NCBI GenBank assembly: GCA_028293265.1
Contig: JAQGPB010000365.1
Location: 1 to 6,630 of the forward strand
Origin: Pedosphaera sp.
Lineage (GTDB): Bacteria > Verrucomicrobiota > Verrucomicrobiae > Limisphaerales > Pedosphaeraceae
DNA length: 6,630 bases
Direction of reading: 5' to 3'
A program made the translations under genes and the position numbers. Below the pieces are notes generated by a model. It was not told the DNA's origin, searched no databases, and was given only the letters and a program-made list of their open reading frames with translations. Each line of letters opens with the position of its first letter. The stretch's first letter is position 1. Below, piece after piece: positions 1 through 4,914 of this stretch.

Positions 1-1539
1 CGGGAACTTCGCGTAAGGCAGTCGCGCGTTGCTGTAAAAAAATTGATCGGTGCGGATGGCCACGGGAGCCAGAAAATCCTGGGTGCCAGAGGCGGCGATG
101 ATGTCGTCCTGGTCCACCCCGTCGCCGCTGACGCCGATGGCGCCGATGACGACGCCGTTGCGATAGAGCGGGAAGCCGCCGGGAAAAATGGTGATGCCGT
201 TGGTGAGGTTGGGGTCAATGGCCGGGACGTTGGTGACGATGACGCCGTCGAGGGGGTTTATGACGTTTTGCGGGAACATGGAGTAGCGTTCCTGCAAGCC
301 CCAAAAAAGTCCGGGCGCGGTGCTGTTGATGCCGGGCGGGTAAAATTCCTGCGCCAAAAATCCGACGGCGCGGACGGAGAACGCGTAGTTGGTGCTGGAG
401 AAAAAGACGGCGGTGCGCGCCTTTTGCACGGCGACGTCCCAACTGAAAATGGTCGCGCCGGGGGTGCTGATGGTGCCGAGGACTTGCGGGGTGACGCCGT
501 TGATGCCGGGGTTGTTGACGACGGTGATGAACACTTGGGCGACCTGGCCGCGCGGCAGGCGGATGCCGGCGCGGGTGCTGCGGGCGCGGTTGGCGGCGCG
601 GCCGAGGATGTTGGTGACGTCGGCGTAACTGAGCCGGGCCGCGCCAAGGGGATTGGCGAATGTGTCGGCGACGATGGGCTGGCGGATGGTGTTGGTCTGG
701 CCGCCAAGAAAAATGGTGGGGTAGGGGAAGGCCGGCTTGGCGGGCATCAACGGGTAACCGGGGACATTGGTCCCGGGAAGGCTGGTGAGCAGCGGGCCGA
801 GGCTGGTGGCGCTGTTGATGTAGGCGAGGCGAAAGCCGTTGATGGTGACGTTGTCGCCGTTGTAGATGGGGTCGGGCGCGTAACCGGTTTGTCCGGCGAG
901 GGCGACGTCTTCGTCCACCGTGGCGAATTGATGGTCAATTTGCACGGCAGTGGGGTTGTCGCCATCATGGGCGACGCCGATGCCGCCGACGAGGTGACCG
1001 TCCTTGAACAACGGGATGCCGCCCGGCGTGCCGGCGAGTCCGCCGGTGACGGGTTGTGGGACGGGGATGAGGACGTTGCCGGGGCTGTTGCTGAAGACGA
1101 TGGGGCTGGCGTAATTTTTGATTTTGTTGATGTCGGAAAACTGGAGATTGGAGAAATTGACGCCGACGAGCGGGCCGGGGCCGGAGTTTTTGACGTTGGG
1201 CGGGAAGTTCTGCTGGACGATGAAACCGGCGGTCCGGGAGGTAAAAGCGTGCTGGTCACTGCTCAAATACGAGGCAGTGCCGCCTTTTGCAATGGCATCG
1301 GCGAGGATATTCGTAAAAGCAGCCGTTCCGGGCAAGGGATCGTTGGTTGTGGTCATCCAGACGCCCAGGACAAAACCCTCGCGATCCACAACCGCAATCA
1401 TGCTGCTGGGCGAGACTTGGGCTGCGCGTGTTACTGCTTGGTCAATAATAGTTTGCACGTCCGAAAGTGCAAGCTGGCCAAAGGCCGGGAGGGTGGCCAG
1501 GCAAAGGCCAAGAGTGAACGCCAGCAAGGGTTTTTTCAC
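1..1539 (-). CDS. Secreted protein with two HbpS/GlcG-like (DUF336) domains, 3' end outside window
   Basis: The frame stays open for 513 codons from a GTG at 1539 to the left edge, so the C-terminus is missing. It begins MKKPLLAFTLGLCLATLPAFGQ-like: a basic n-region, a hydrophobic core and a probable signal peptidase I site after residue 21 (A-F-G|Q), so export is inferred. Two related halves follow. The first starts LSDVQTIIDQA (about residue 25) and contains GGIPLFKDGHLVGGIGV (173-189). The second starts LSYADVTNILGRA (from 303) and contains GGFPLYRNGVVIGAIGVSGD (454-473), then GVDQDD. The helix start and the GG-x-P-L-x-x-x-G...G-x-I-G-V block are typical of the HbpS/GlcG family, some members of which bind haem; ligand and function here are unknown. 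An in-frame ATG at 1611 would add 24 residues, but it spoils the signal peptide and lies upstream of the likely -10 box. Family assignment is fairly sure, function is not. Confidence 0.82.
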   Translation of the reverse strand, partial: MKKPLLAFTLGLCLATLPAFGQLALSDVQTIIDQAVTRAAQVSPSSMIAVVDREGFVLGVWMTTTNDPLPGTAAFTNILADAIAKGGTASYLSSDQHAFTSRTAGFIVQQNFPPNVKNSGPGPLVGVNFSNLQFSDINKIKNYASPIVFSNSPGNVLIPVPQPVTGGLAGTPGGIPLFKDGHLVGGIGVAHDGDNPTAVQIDHQFATVDEDVALAGQTGYAPDPIYNGDNVTINGFRLAYINSATSLGPLLTSLPGTNVPGYPLMPAKPAFPYPTIFLGGQTNTIRQPIVADTFANPLGAARLSYADVTNILGRAANRARSTRAGIRLPRGQVAQVFITVVNNPGINGVTPQVLGTISTPGATIFSWDVAVQKARTAVFFSSTNYAFSVRAVGFLAQEFYPPGINSTAPGLFWGLQERYSMFPQNVINPLDGVIVTNVPAIDPNLTNGITIFPGGFPLYRNGVVIGAIGVSGDGVDQDDIIAASGTQDFLAPVAIRTDQFFYSNARLPYAKFP

Positions 1540-1589
1540 CGCGAAAAGTGTGTGACCGAATAAGACTGGCGGCAAGTTCAAATTTAGGT

Positions 1590-1617
1590 ATAATATGTGC
1601 TTAGACATCATTGGCGA
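1590..1617 (-). promoter_or_regulatory. Possible promoter of the HbpS-like gene
   Basis: Read on the minus strand, TATTAT (1595-1590) matches the sigma-70 -10 consensus at five of six positions. A weak -35 candidate, TCGCCA (1617-1612, four of six), sits 16 bases upstream. Transcription would begin near 1583 and leave a leader of about 44 bases before the GTG at 1539, which favours that start over the ATG at 1611. The same AT-rich core reads TATAAT on the plus strand (1589-1594), so the direction is uncertain. Confidence 0.3.
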
Positions 1618-1627
1618 AAATGAGAAG

Positions 1628-1656
1628 TTGACAGGGCTTCGCGCTTTTGGTTAGTT
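1628..1656 (+). promoter_or_regulatory. Probable rplU-rpmA promoter
   Basis: A perfect TTGACA (1628-1633) is followed after 17 bases by a poor -10, TTAGTT (1651-1656), preceded by an extended -10 TG at 1648-1649. Transcription would start near 1663, about 18 bases before the rplU ATG at 1681. An alternative is the TATAAT at 1589-1594, which has only a poor -35 (CTGGCG, 1566-1571) and would give a leader of about 80 bases. A promoter between the two divergent genes is expected; which box is used is inference. Confidence 0.45.
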
Positions 1657-1680
1657 ACGCGTCCCTTTTGTGGGAAAACT

Positions 1681-1992
1681 ATGTACGCTGTATTAGAAAC
1701 TGGCAGTAAACAGTATCGTGTCACCGCGGGTGACACGCTGGAAATTGAGCGCCTGGACGTTGAAGCCGGGAAGCCATTCACTTTTGACCGGGTCCTGTTG
1801 GTGAGCAACGACGGCAAGCTGACGGTGGGTTCGCCCACTGTCGCGGCGGCCAGTGTTGTGGCCGATGTGGTCGCGCACAAACGCGGCGAGAAGAAAATCG
1901 CGTTCAAGATGAAACGCCGCAAGGGGTATCATCGCACGGTCGGTCACCGTCAGGAATTAACGGTCGTAAAAATCACAGAGATCAAGGCATAA
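1681..1992 (+). CDS. rplU: 50S ribosomal protein bL21
   Basis: This 103-residue protein has the normal bL21 length and is recognisable throughout. It opens MYAVLETGSKQYRV, has the beta-rich middle with DTLEIERL and VGSPTV, and carries the basic C-terminal signature KMKRRKGYHRTVGHRQ followed by a short ITEI strand. bL21 binds 23S rRNA in the large subunit. The ATG at 1681 gives the family's usual N-terminus; only a weak GGGA lies upstream as a ribosome binding site. The stop at 1990-1992 is three bases from rpmA, so the two are surely cotranscribed, as in most bacteria. Nothing is truncated or unusual in the protein. Confidence 0.97.
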   Translation: MYAVLETGSKQYRVTAGDTLEIERLDVEAGKPFTFDRVLLVSNDGKLTVGSPTVAAASVVADVVAHKRGEKKIAFKMKRRKGYHRTVGHRQELTVVKITEIKA

Positions 1993-1995
1993 GGT

Positions 1996-2259
1996 ATGGC
2001 ACATAAAAAAGGTCAGGGCAGTGTACGCAACGGGCGCGACAGCGCGAGCAAACGGCTCGGCGTAAAACGTTTTGGCGGCGAGTTCGTCACCGCCGGCAGC
2101 ATCCTCATCCGCCAGCGCGGAACGAAGTTCTCGGCGGGCGCGAATGTCGGCACCGGCCGCGACTGGACTTTGTTCGCCCTCGTGGACGGCAAGGTGCAGT
2201 TCGACAAGGGCAGCAAGCGCATCAACGTGGTTGCCGCAGCCGCCCCGGCGAACAACTAA
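1996..2259 (+). CDS. rpmA: 50S ribosomal protein bL27
   Basis: The product is 87 residues, the usual size. It has the diagnostic start [16 protein letters not shown], then [12 protein letters not shown], the [15 protein letters not shown] core and [12 protein letters not shown]. The basic N-terminal AHKK tail is known to reach toward the peptidyl transferase centre of the 50S subunit. It begins directly with that tail, without the cleavable N-terminal extension found in many Firmicutes. The C-terminus ends in an Ala/Pro/Asn tail (VAAAAPANN). An AAGG five bases before the ATG is a short ribosome binding site, overlapping the end of rplU. obg, which often follows rpmA, is absent; a terminator comes next. 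Confidence 0.97.
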   Translation: MAHKKGQGSVRNGRDSASKRLGVKRFGGEFVTAGSILIRQRGTKFSAGANVGTGRDWTLFALVDGKVQFDKGSKRINVVAAAAPANN

Positions 2260-2281
2260 GGCAGTTGAATCTGATTTTCAC

Positions 2282-2309
2282 GGCGAGGCCTTGCGGCCTC
2301 GCCTTTTTT
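2282..2309 (+). terminator. Rho-independent terminator after rpmA
   Basis: A perfect 9-bp GC-rich stem, GGCGAGGCC (2282-2290) with GGCCTCGCC (2295-2303), closes a TTGC loop and is followed at once by six T residues (2304-2309). It lies 22 bases after the rpmA stop and ends the rplU-rpmA transcript. Read on the minus strand the stem has no T-run after it, so it is a poor canonical terminator for the convergent cluster ending at 2335. Confidence 0.93.
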
Positions 2310-2334
2310 GTTTTGCCCGGTGTTCCAAGTGGGA

Positions 2335-2718
2335 TCACTTCCCTTTGCCATACTTTTGAATCCAAGGGGCCGGGCTGTCTCCCAAGTCTTGCCTGGTTTT
2401 AACGCGCAGAGAGGCGATAATGTCACTTATGGCATGATTTCGTTCGCGCTCGACCAAGGAATCAAGAATTGAACCGGTCACTTGTTTGCTGCCCGAGGGA
2501 TAGTAATTTGCGATGTAACTGAGGCAATCAACGGCTCCTGGAGGATCAGCCGAAACGGCTTGCCTGCGCATTTTTTCGAAAATGAGGGTTTGTTCGTCAG
2601 CGAACTTCAGTCGAATTTTCAGAGAGGCATAATTCCAGAAAATTGAGGCGCTGAGGATGAGCAACAGCACCGAAAGCACGCCTAGACTAATTGTCAAAAA
2701 CTGGGCGCGATGCTTCAT
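2335..2718 (-). CDS. Small single-pass membrane protein with a YYPSGSKQ core, unknown function
   Basis: The 127-residue product starts MKHRAQF, with one strong hydrophobic helix at about residues 8-29, so it is probably anchored with most of the chain in one soluble domain. That domain contains AVDCLSYIANYYPSGSKQ (62-79), GSILDSLVERER (82-93) and IASLRVKTRQDLGDSPAPWI (101-120). From memory, similar short proteins with a YYPSG-(T/S)-KQ...LD..VER...LR pattern occur as hypotheticals in Verrucomicrobiota and relatives; no function is known to me. Its ATG overlaps the stop of the preceding antitoxin-like gene by four bases (ATGA), which points to translational coupling. It is the last gene of a four-gene minus-strand cluster and converges on rpmA. 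Confidence 0.82.
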   Translation of the reverse strand: MKHRAQFLTISLGVLSVLLLILSASIFWNYASLKIRLKFADEQTLIFEKMRRQAVSADPPGAVDCLSYIANYYPSGSKQVTGSILDSLVERERNHAISDIIASLRVKTRQDLGDSPAPWIQKYGKGK

Positions 2719-2912
2719 CGCAAATGCGGGGGCGGGGTTTCAGACAAAGCATCTTCCATATCAAACAAACGGCCTGCTTGGGCGTCTTTCATGGCCCGTT
2801 TGAAATCATCTGGAATCCAGGAATCGTTATTCTGCACGATAAATCTGGCAACTTGCTCGCGTTCAATGGGAGGCAAGCTCTTGATCTGTTCGATGATTTC
2901 CAGCGCAGTCAC
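2715..2912 (-). CDS. Small antitoxin-like protein
   Basis: With the GTG start at 2912 the product is 65 residues. It has an amphipathic helix TALEIIEQIKSLPPIEREQV (2-21) followed by ARFIVQ, then SWIPDDFKRAMKDAQAGRLF (31-50) and the tail DMEDALSETPPPHLR. The EII.eIk.LPp.Er..V pattern with a C-terminal F..am.dA.aGr.vDme segment resembles small type II antitoxin-like proteins recalled from many genomes, but no toxin gene adjoins it. The GTG overlaps the rhodanese TGA by four bases (GTGA, 2912-2909), while an in-frame ATG at 2942 would overlap by 34 bases and add ten residues. I prefer the GTG because it gives the compact overlap and begins at the recognisable helix. The downstream gene overlaps by another four bases. 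Confidence 0.75.
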   Translation of the reverse strand: MTALEIIEQIKSLPPIEREQVARFIVQNNDSWIPDDFKRAMKDAQAGRLFDMEDALSETPPPHLR

Positions 2913-3343
2913 TTGACCAACGGGTTCCCGGCTTTTTTCCACGCGTCCAACCCGCCCTTTAGATCATACACAGTCTTGAATTGCAGATGGCTCATCACGG
3001 TGCAGGCCTTGGCGCTGCGCATCCCTACGGCGCAATGGACGAGATAGGGCTGGTCCTTGTCGAGTTGCTCAAGGGTCATCTGAAAAGTTTTGCCGTGGAT
3101 GTCAATGTTCGTCGCGCCTTCGATGTGTCCCGACGCAAATTCGGCGGGCGTGCGGACATCCAGCACGATGACTTTTTTGTCGGCGATCAATTTTTGGGCT
3201 TCAGGGGCTTCGATGAGTTGAGGCATGGTTTTTTTGTCCGCCGGAGCGGAAGGTGATTTGGTGTCGTCTGCTTTGGCAGTTTGATGCGTCACACTGGCCA
3301 AGAACAATGCCATGCATAATGGGAGGGCAAGCTTTTGCATCAT
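2909..3343 (-). CDS. Exported single-domain rhodanese
   Basis: From the ATG at 3343 the product is 144 residues. The N-terminus, MMQKLALPLCMALFLASV, followed by THQTAKA|DD, looks like a signal peptide cleaved after residue 25, so a periplasmic location is inferred. A Ser/Pro/Lys linker leads to one rhodanese domain: VIVLDVRTPAEFASGHIEGA (58-77), the active-site loop HCAVGMRS with Cys104, and the C-terminal YDLKGGLDAWKKAG. The C-x-x-G-x-R loop keeps the catalytic cysteine and arginine, so sulfurtransferase or persulfide handling is plausible; the substrate is unknown. Upstream in-frame starts at 3364 and 3448 would overlap the previous gene and bury the signal peptide. The chosen ATG lies four bases after that gene's stop, and the stop overlaps the next start. 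Confidence 0.9.
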   Translation of the reverse strand: MMQKLALPLCMALFLASVTHQTAKADDTKSPSAPADKKTMPQLIEAPEAQKLIADKKVIVLDVRTPAEFASGHIEGATNIDIHGKTFQMTLEQLDKDQPYLVHCAVGMRSAKACTVMSHLQFKTVYDLKGGLDAWKKAGNPLVK

Positions 3344-3347
3344 TTTT

Positions 3348-3632
3348 TCAGTCAGTTGGCTCATCTTCGTCTTTCTTTTCGCCCAGCACTCCCTTGTACC
3401 AAGGGGTTTGCCAGTCGGGAATGGTAAGGACGGCGCCGATGCTGCCAATCACGGCGCCGAGGACAAACGCCGCAGCTATCAGCATCAAGGCATTGCGACC
3501 GCCCAAATGCACGACCATCGGGTGACGTCCGCTCACGAGCAGCAGCAGTCCTCCCACTGCGCCGAAGATGCCGCCAAATACCAGTCTCACTCCCACGCTG
3601 AACAAGTAGTCAGGCCACCTGTTTTGTTTCAT
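3348..3632 (-). CDS. Small two-helix membrane protein, unknown function
   Basis: The product is 94 residues, MKQNRWPDYLFSVGVRL at the start. Two hydrophobic segments are clear: residues 12-34, rich in Gly (FGGIFGAVGGLLLLV), and 48-70 (LMLIAAAFVLGAVIGSIGAV). A short basic loop with SGRHP and HLGGRN joins them. The C-terminal tail is charged and probably cytoplasmic (GEKKDEDEPTD). The ATG at 3632 is preferred over an in-frame TTG at 3638. I do not recognise the family. It lies four bases upstream of the exported rhodanese and is the first gene of the tight cluster; the GNAT gene ends 76 bases further upstream, and the gap shows no convincing promoter or terminator. Confidence 0.72.
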   Translation of the reverse strand: MKQNRWPDYLFSVGVRLVFGGIFGAVGGLLLLVSGRHPMVVHLGGRNALMLIAAAFVLGAVIGSIGAVLTIPDWQTPWYKGVLGEKKDEDEPTD

Positions 3633-3708
3633 AGGCAATTGATGCCGCCACCGTGCGCCTTGGGCACCGCCGCGTCAACAAGGAAAATCGAGGGCATATC
3701 TTTCGCGT

Positions 3709-4206
3709 TTAGAGCAACAGTTCGAAATAAATCAAAGGGGCATCGCGGTAGGTTTTGCGGCCGGTTTCACGAAAGCCGCAACGGGCGTAAAAGTCTCCGG
3801 CGCCAGCTTGGGCGGCGAAAGCATCGAGGCGAATGGCATCGGCAGGCCAAGCGCGGGCAATTTTCACGGCTTCTTCAAGGCAGCAGCGGCCAACCCCGCG
3901 ACGCTGCCATGGCGGGGCTACGTTCAGGCCGATGAGATATAATGGCTGAAGGCAAACGGTGAAATAATTGGTGTCAATGGCCCAGGGCTTTTTGGTGACG
4001 AATTGAAAAATGGCGATCAATTCTTCGGCTTGGAACGCCGCGAAGACGCGCGAATTTCGTACGGAATAGAGTGCGCCCTTTTCCGAAGTGGCTGAAGACC
4101 AAGGGCCGTGGCCGTATTGTTGGGTGAGCTGATCGGCAACCGCGGTGCGGAGAGAGGCCATTTGCGGCGCGTCTTCGGTGGTTGCGGGCCGAAAAGTTAA
4201 TCGCAT
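3709..4206 (-). CDS. GNAT-family N-acetyltransferase
   Basis: From the ATG at 4206 the product is 165 residues, the usual size for a single GNAT domain. It begins MRLTFRPATTEDAPQMASLR, a typical beta1-alpha1 start. Motif A is visible as LIGLNVAPPWQRRGVGRCCL (91-110), with the Q-R-R-G-V-G pyrophosphate-binding loop for acetyl-CoA at 101-106. The C-terminal FYARCGFRETGR (139-150) is the usual motif B region. The acceptor substrate cannot be predicted. The frame stays open upstream to 4365, but those 53 residues are not GNAT-like and would run across the rpmH promoter, so the internal ATG is chosen. No clear ribosome binding site precedes it. It is transcribed away from rpmH. Confidence 0.9.
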   Translation of the reverse strand: MRLTFRPATTEDAPQMASLRTAVADQLTQQYGHGPWSSATSEKGALYSVRNSRVFAAFQAEELIAIFQFVTKKPWAIDTNYFTVCLQPLYLIGLNVAPPWQRRGVGRCCLEEAVKIARAWPADAIRLDAFAAQAGAGDFYARCGFRETGRKTYRDAPLIYFELLL

Positions 4207-4275
4207 GGGCGAGTGTCGGCAGGAATGAACATGGCCGCAAATGATTTTTCGGCAATTTCCAGCCCATTCCCTCGC

Positions 4276-4303
4276 TTGACACTCAGGTTTTCGCTGGTAT
4301 CCT
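4276..4303 (+). promoter_or_regulatory. Promoter of the rpmH-rnpA-yidD-yidC operon
   Basis: A perfect -35 TTGACA (4276-4281) is followed after 16 bases by TATCCT (4298-4303, four of six), with an extended -10 TG at 4295-4296. This is the best sigma-70 promoter in the window. Transcription would start near 4310, giving a leader of about 75 bases before rpmH. A strong promoter is expected for this ribosomal protein gene. Confidence 0.72.
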
Positions 4304-4310
4304 CTCGCGT

Positions 4311-4325
4311 TCCGTGGAAAACGGA
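4311..4325 (+). other. Possible 5'-end hairpin in the rpmH leader
   Basis: TCCGT (4311-4315) pairs with ACGGA (4321-4325) around a GGAAA loop. It falls right at the predicted transcript start, where a hairpin could protect the mRNA 5' end. Five pairs are few, so chance is a real alternative. Confidence 0.3.
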
Positions 4326-4342
4326 GTGTTGTCACTGTCACC

Positions 4343-4378
4343 ATGATGCGCCGGGACGGGATCACAAAAAATATTTAG
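4343..4378 (+). other. Possible 11-codon leader minigene upstream of rpmH
   Basis: ATG ATG at 4343 opens a frame reading [11 protein letters not shown] and closing with TAG at 4376-4378, seven bases before the rpmH ATG. It lies wholly inside the predicted leader. It has no obvious ribosome binding site, and such a short frame can arise by chance; translation is unproven. Confidence 0.18.
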
Positions 4379-4385
4379 AGCCAAT

Positions 4386-4523
4386 ATGAAACGTCAATAT
4401 CAACCGTCGAAGATGCGCCGCAAGCGGCAGCACGGATTCTTGAACCGCAATTCCTCCAAGAGCGGAAAGGCCACCTTGGCCAACCGCCGCCGCGTCGGCC
4501 GCAAGCGCCTGACACCGGTCTAG
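4386..4523 (+). CDS. rpmH: 50S ribosomal protein bL34
   Basis: This 45-residue, very basic protein is easily missed because of its length. It reads [18 protein letters not shown], then a Ser/Lys/Gly segment, [15 protein letters not shown] and stop. The MKR..QPS..RRKR.HGF start and the RRR.GRKRL end are the bL34 signature. The protein binds 23S rRNA in the large subunit. It heads the conserved cluster with rnpA 13 bases downstream. The upstream ribosome binding site is weak (TTAGAG about seven bases before the ATG). Unlike the arrangement in many bacteria, dnaA is not divergent from it; a GNAT gene is. Confidence 0.96.
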   Translation: MKRQYQPSKMRRKRQHGFLNRNSSKSGKATLANRRRVGRKRLTPV

Positions 4524-4536
4524 GAAACCGGGCGGC

Positions 4537-4914
4537 ATGGCCGAAGATACTCCGCGGACGCGCCTTCCTTTTGGGCGCAAGATGCGACTAAAACAGTCGC
4601 GGGAGTTCGCGCGGGTGCGGCAGGAAGGCCGCCGGCAGGCTTGCGGCTGTTTCATTGCCAATTGGCGCGTACTCCCGCCGGGGTCGTCCACGCGCCTGGG
4701 GGTAATCACCGCCAAAAAGCTCGGCAACGCCGTGGTGCGTACTCGCGCGCGACGTTTGTTGCGGGAAACATTCCGGCTGCATCAGCACGAGCTGGCTCAG
4801 CCGGTGGAGTTGGTTTTGGTTGCGCAAAGGCCGATTGTGGGCAAGGGTCTTCCGACGGTGGAAGAAGCTTTCCTTGGGCTGCTGCGGAAGGCCAGGCTGC
4901 TGAAAATAGAGTGA
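4537..4914 (+). CDS. rnpA: Ribonuclease P protein component
   Basis: The 125-residue product is the small basic protein that assists the RNase P RNA in removing 5' leaders from precursor tRNAs. Recognisable parts are the N-terminal RLPFGRKMRLKQSREFARVR (9-28), the central strand RLGVITAKKLGNAVVRTR (53-70) and the following helix ARRLLRETFR (71-80). The segment at 68-70 is R-T-R where the usual RNR motif has Asn; the flanking basic residues are intact, so it is probably functional. The ATG at 4537 gives the usual N-terminus; the ATG at 4582 would remove part of it. The gene follows rpmH by 13 bases, and its TGA overlaps the yidD GTG by four bases. Confidence 0.94.
   Translation: MAEDTPRTRLPFGRKMRLKQSREFARVRQEGRRQACGCFIANWRVLPPGSSTRLGVITAKKLGNAVVRTRARRLLRETFRLHQHELAQPVELVLVAQRPIVGKGLPTVEEAFLGLLRKARLLKIE

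Noticed and set aside
258..1259. Two minus-strand open frames (258-707 and 747-1259)
   Set aside because: They are Ser/Pro/Thr/Ala-rich shifted readings of the same GC-rich DNA and lie inside the HbpS-like gene in another frame.
43..1563. Plus-strand open frame of 506 codons
   Set aside because: It lies antisense to the HbpS-like gene. Its translation is a low-complexity mix of Gly, Asp, Val and Ala with no domain, whereas the minus frame has a signal peptide and repeated family motifs.
1639..1662. Possible hairpin in the rplU leader (CGCG about 1640 with CGCG about 1658)
   Set aside because: The stem is only four pairs and spans the proposed promoter, so it is not supportable as a leader regulator.
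1608..1922. Minus-strand frame of 104 codons overlapping rplU
   Set aside because: It is antisense to the well-conserved bL21 coding sequence and has no recognisable motif.
2072..2359. Plus-strand frame of 95 codons across rpmA and its terminator
   Set aside because: It is a shifted reading of rpmA, Ser/Ala/Arg-rich, and it runs through the intrinsic terminator.
3633..3708. Minus-strand TTGACG before the two-helix membrane protein gene
   Set aside because: It has five of six -35 matches, but no acceptable -10 box lies 16-18 bases downstream, so a promoter cannot be claimed.
3312..3935. Plus-strand frame of 207 codons
   Set aside because: It crosses three minus-strand genes (rhodanese start, membrane protein, GNAT end) in antisense and shows no domain.
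4207..4365. N-terminal extension of the GNAT protein to an upstream ATG
   Set aside because: The added 53 residues are not GNAT-like and cover the rpmH promoter and leader; the ATG at 4206 begins exactly at the family start.
4641..4910. Plus-strand extension of yidD upstream into rnpA
   Set aside because: The frame is open, but it is a shifted reading of rnpA; YidD homology begins just after the GTG at 4911.
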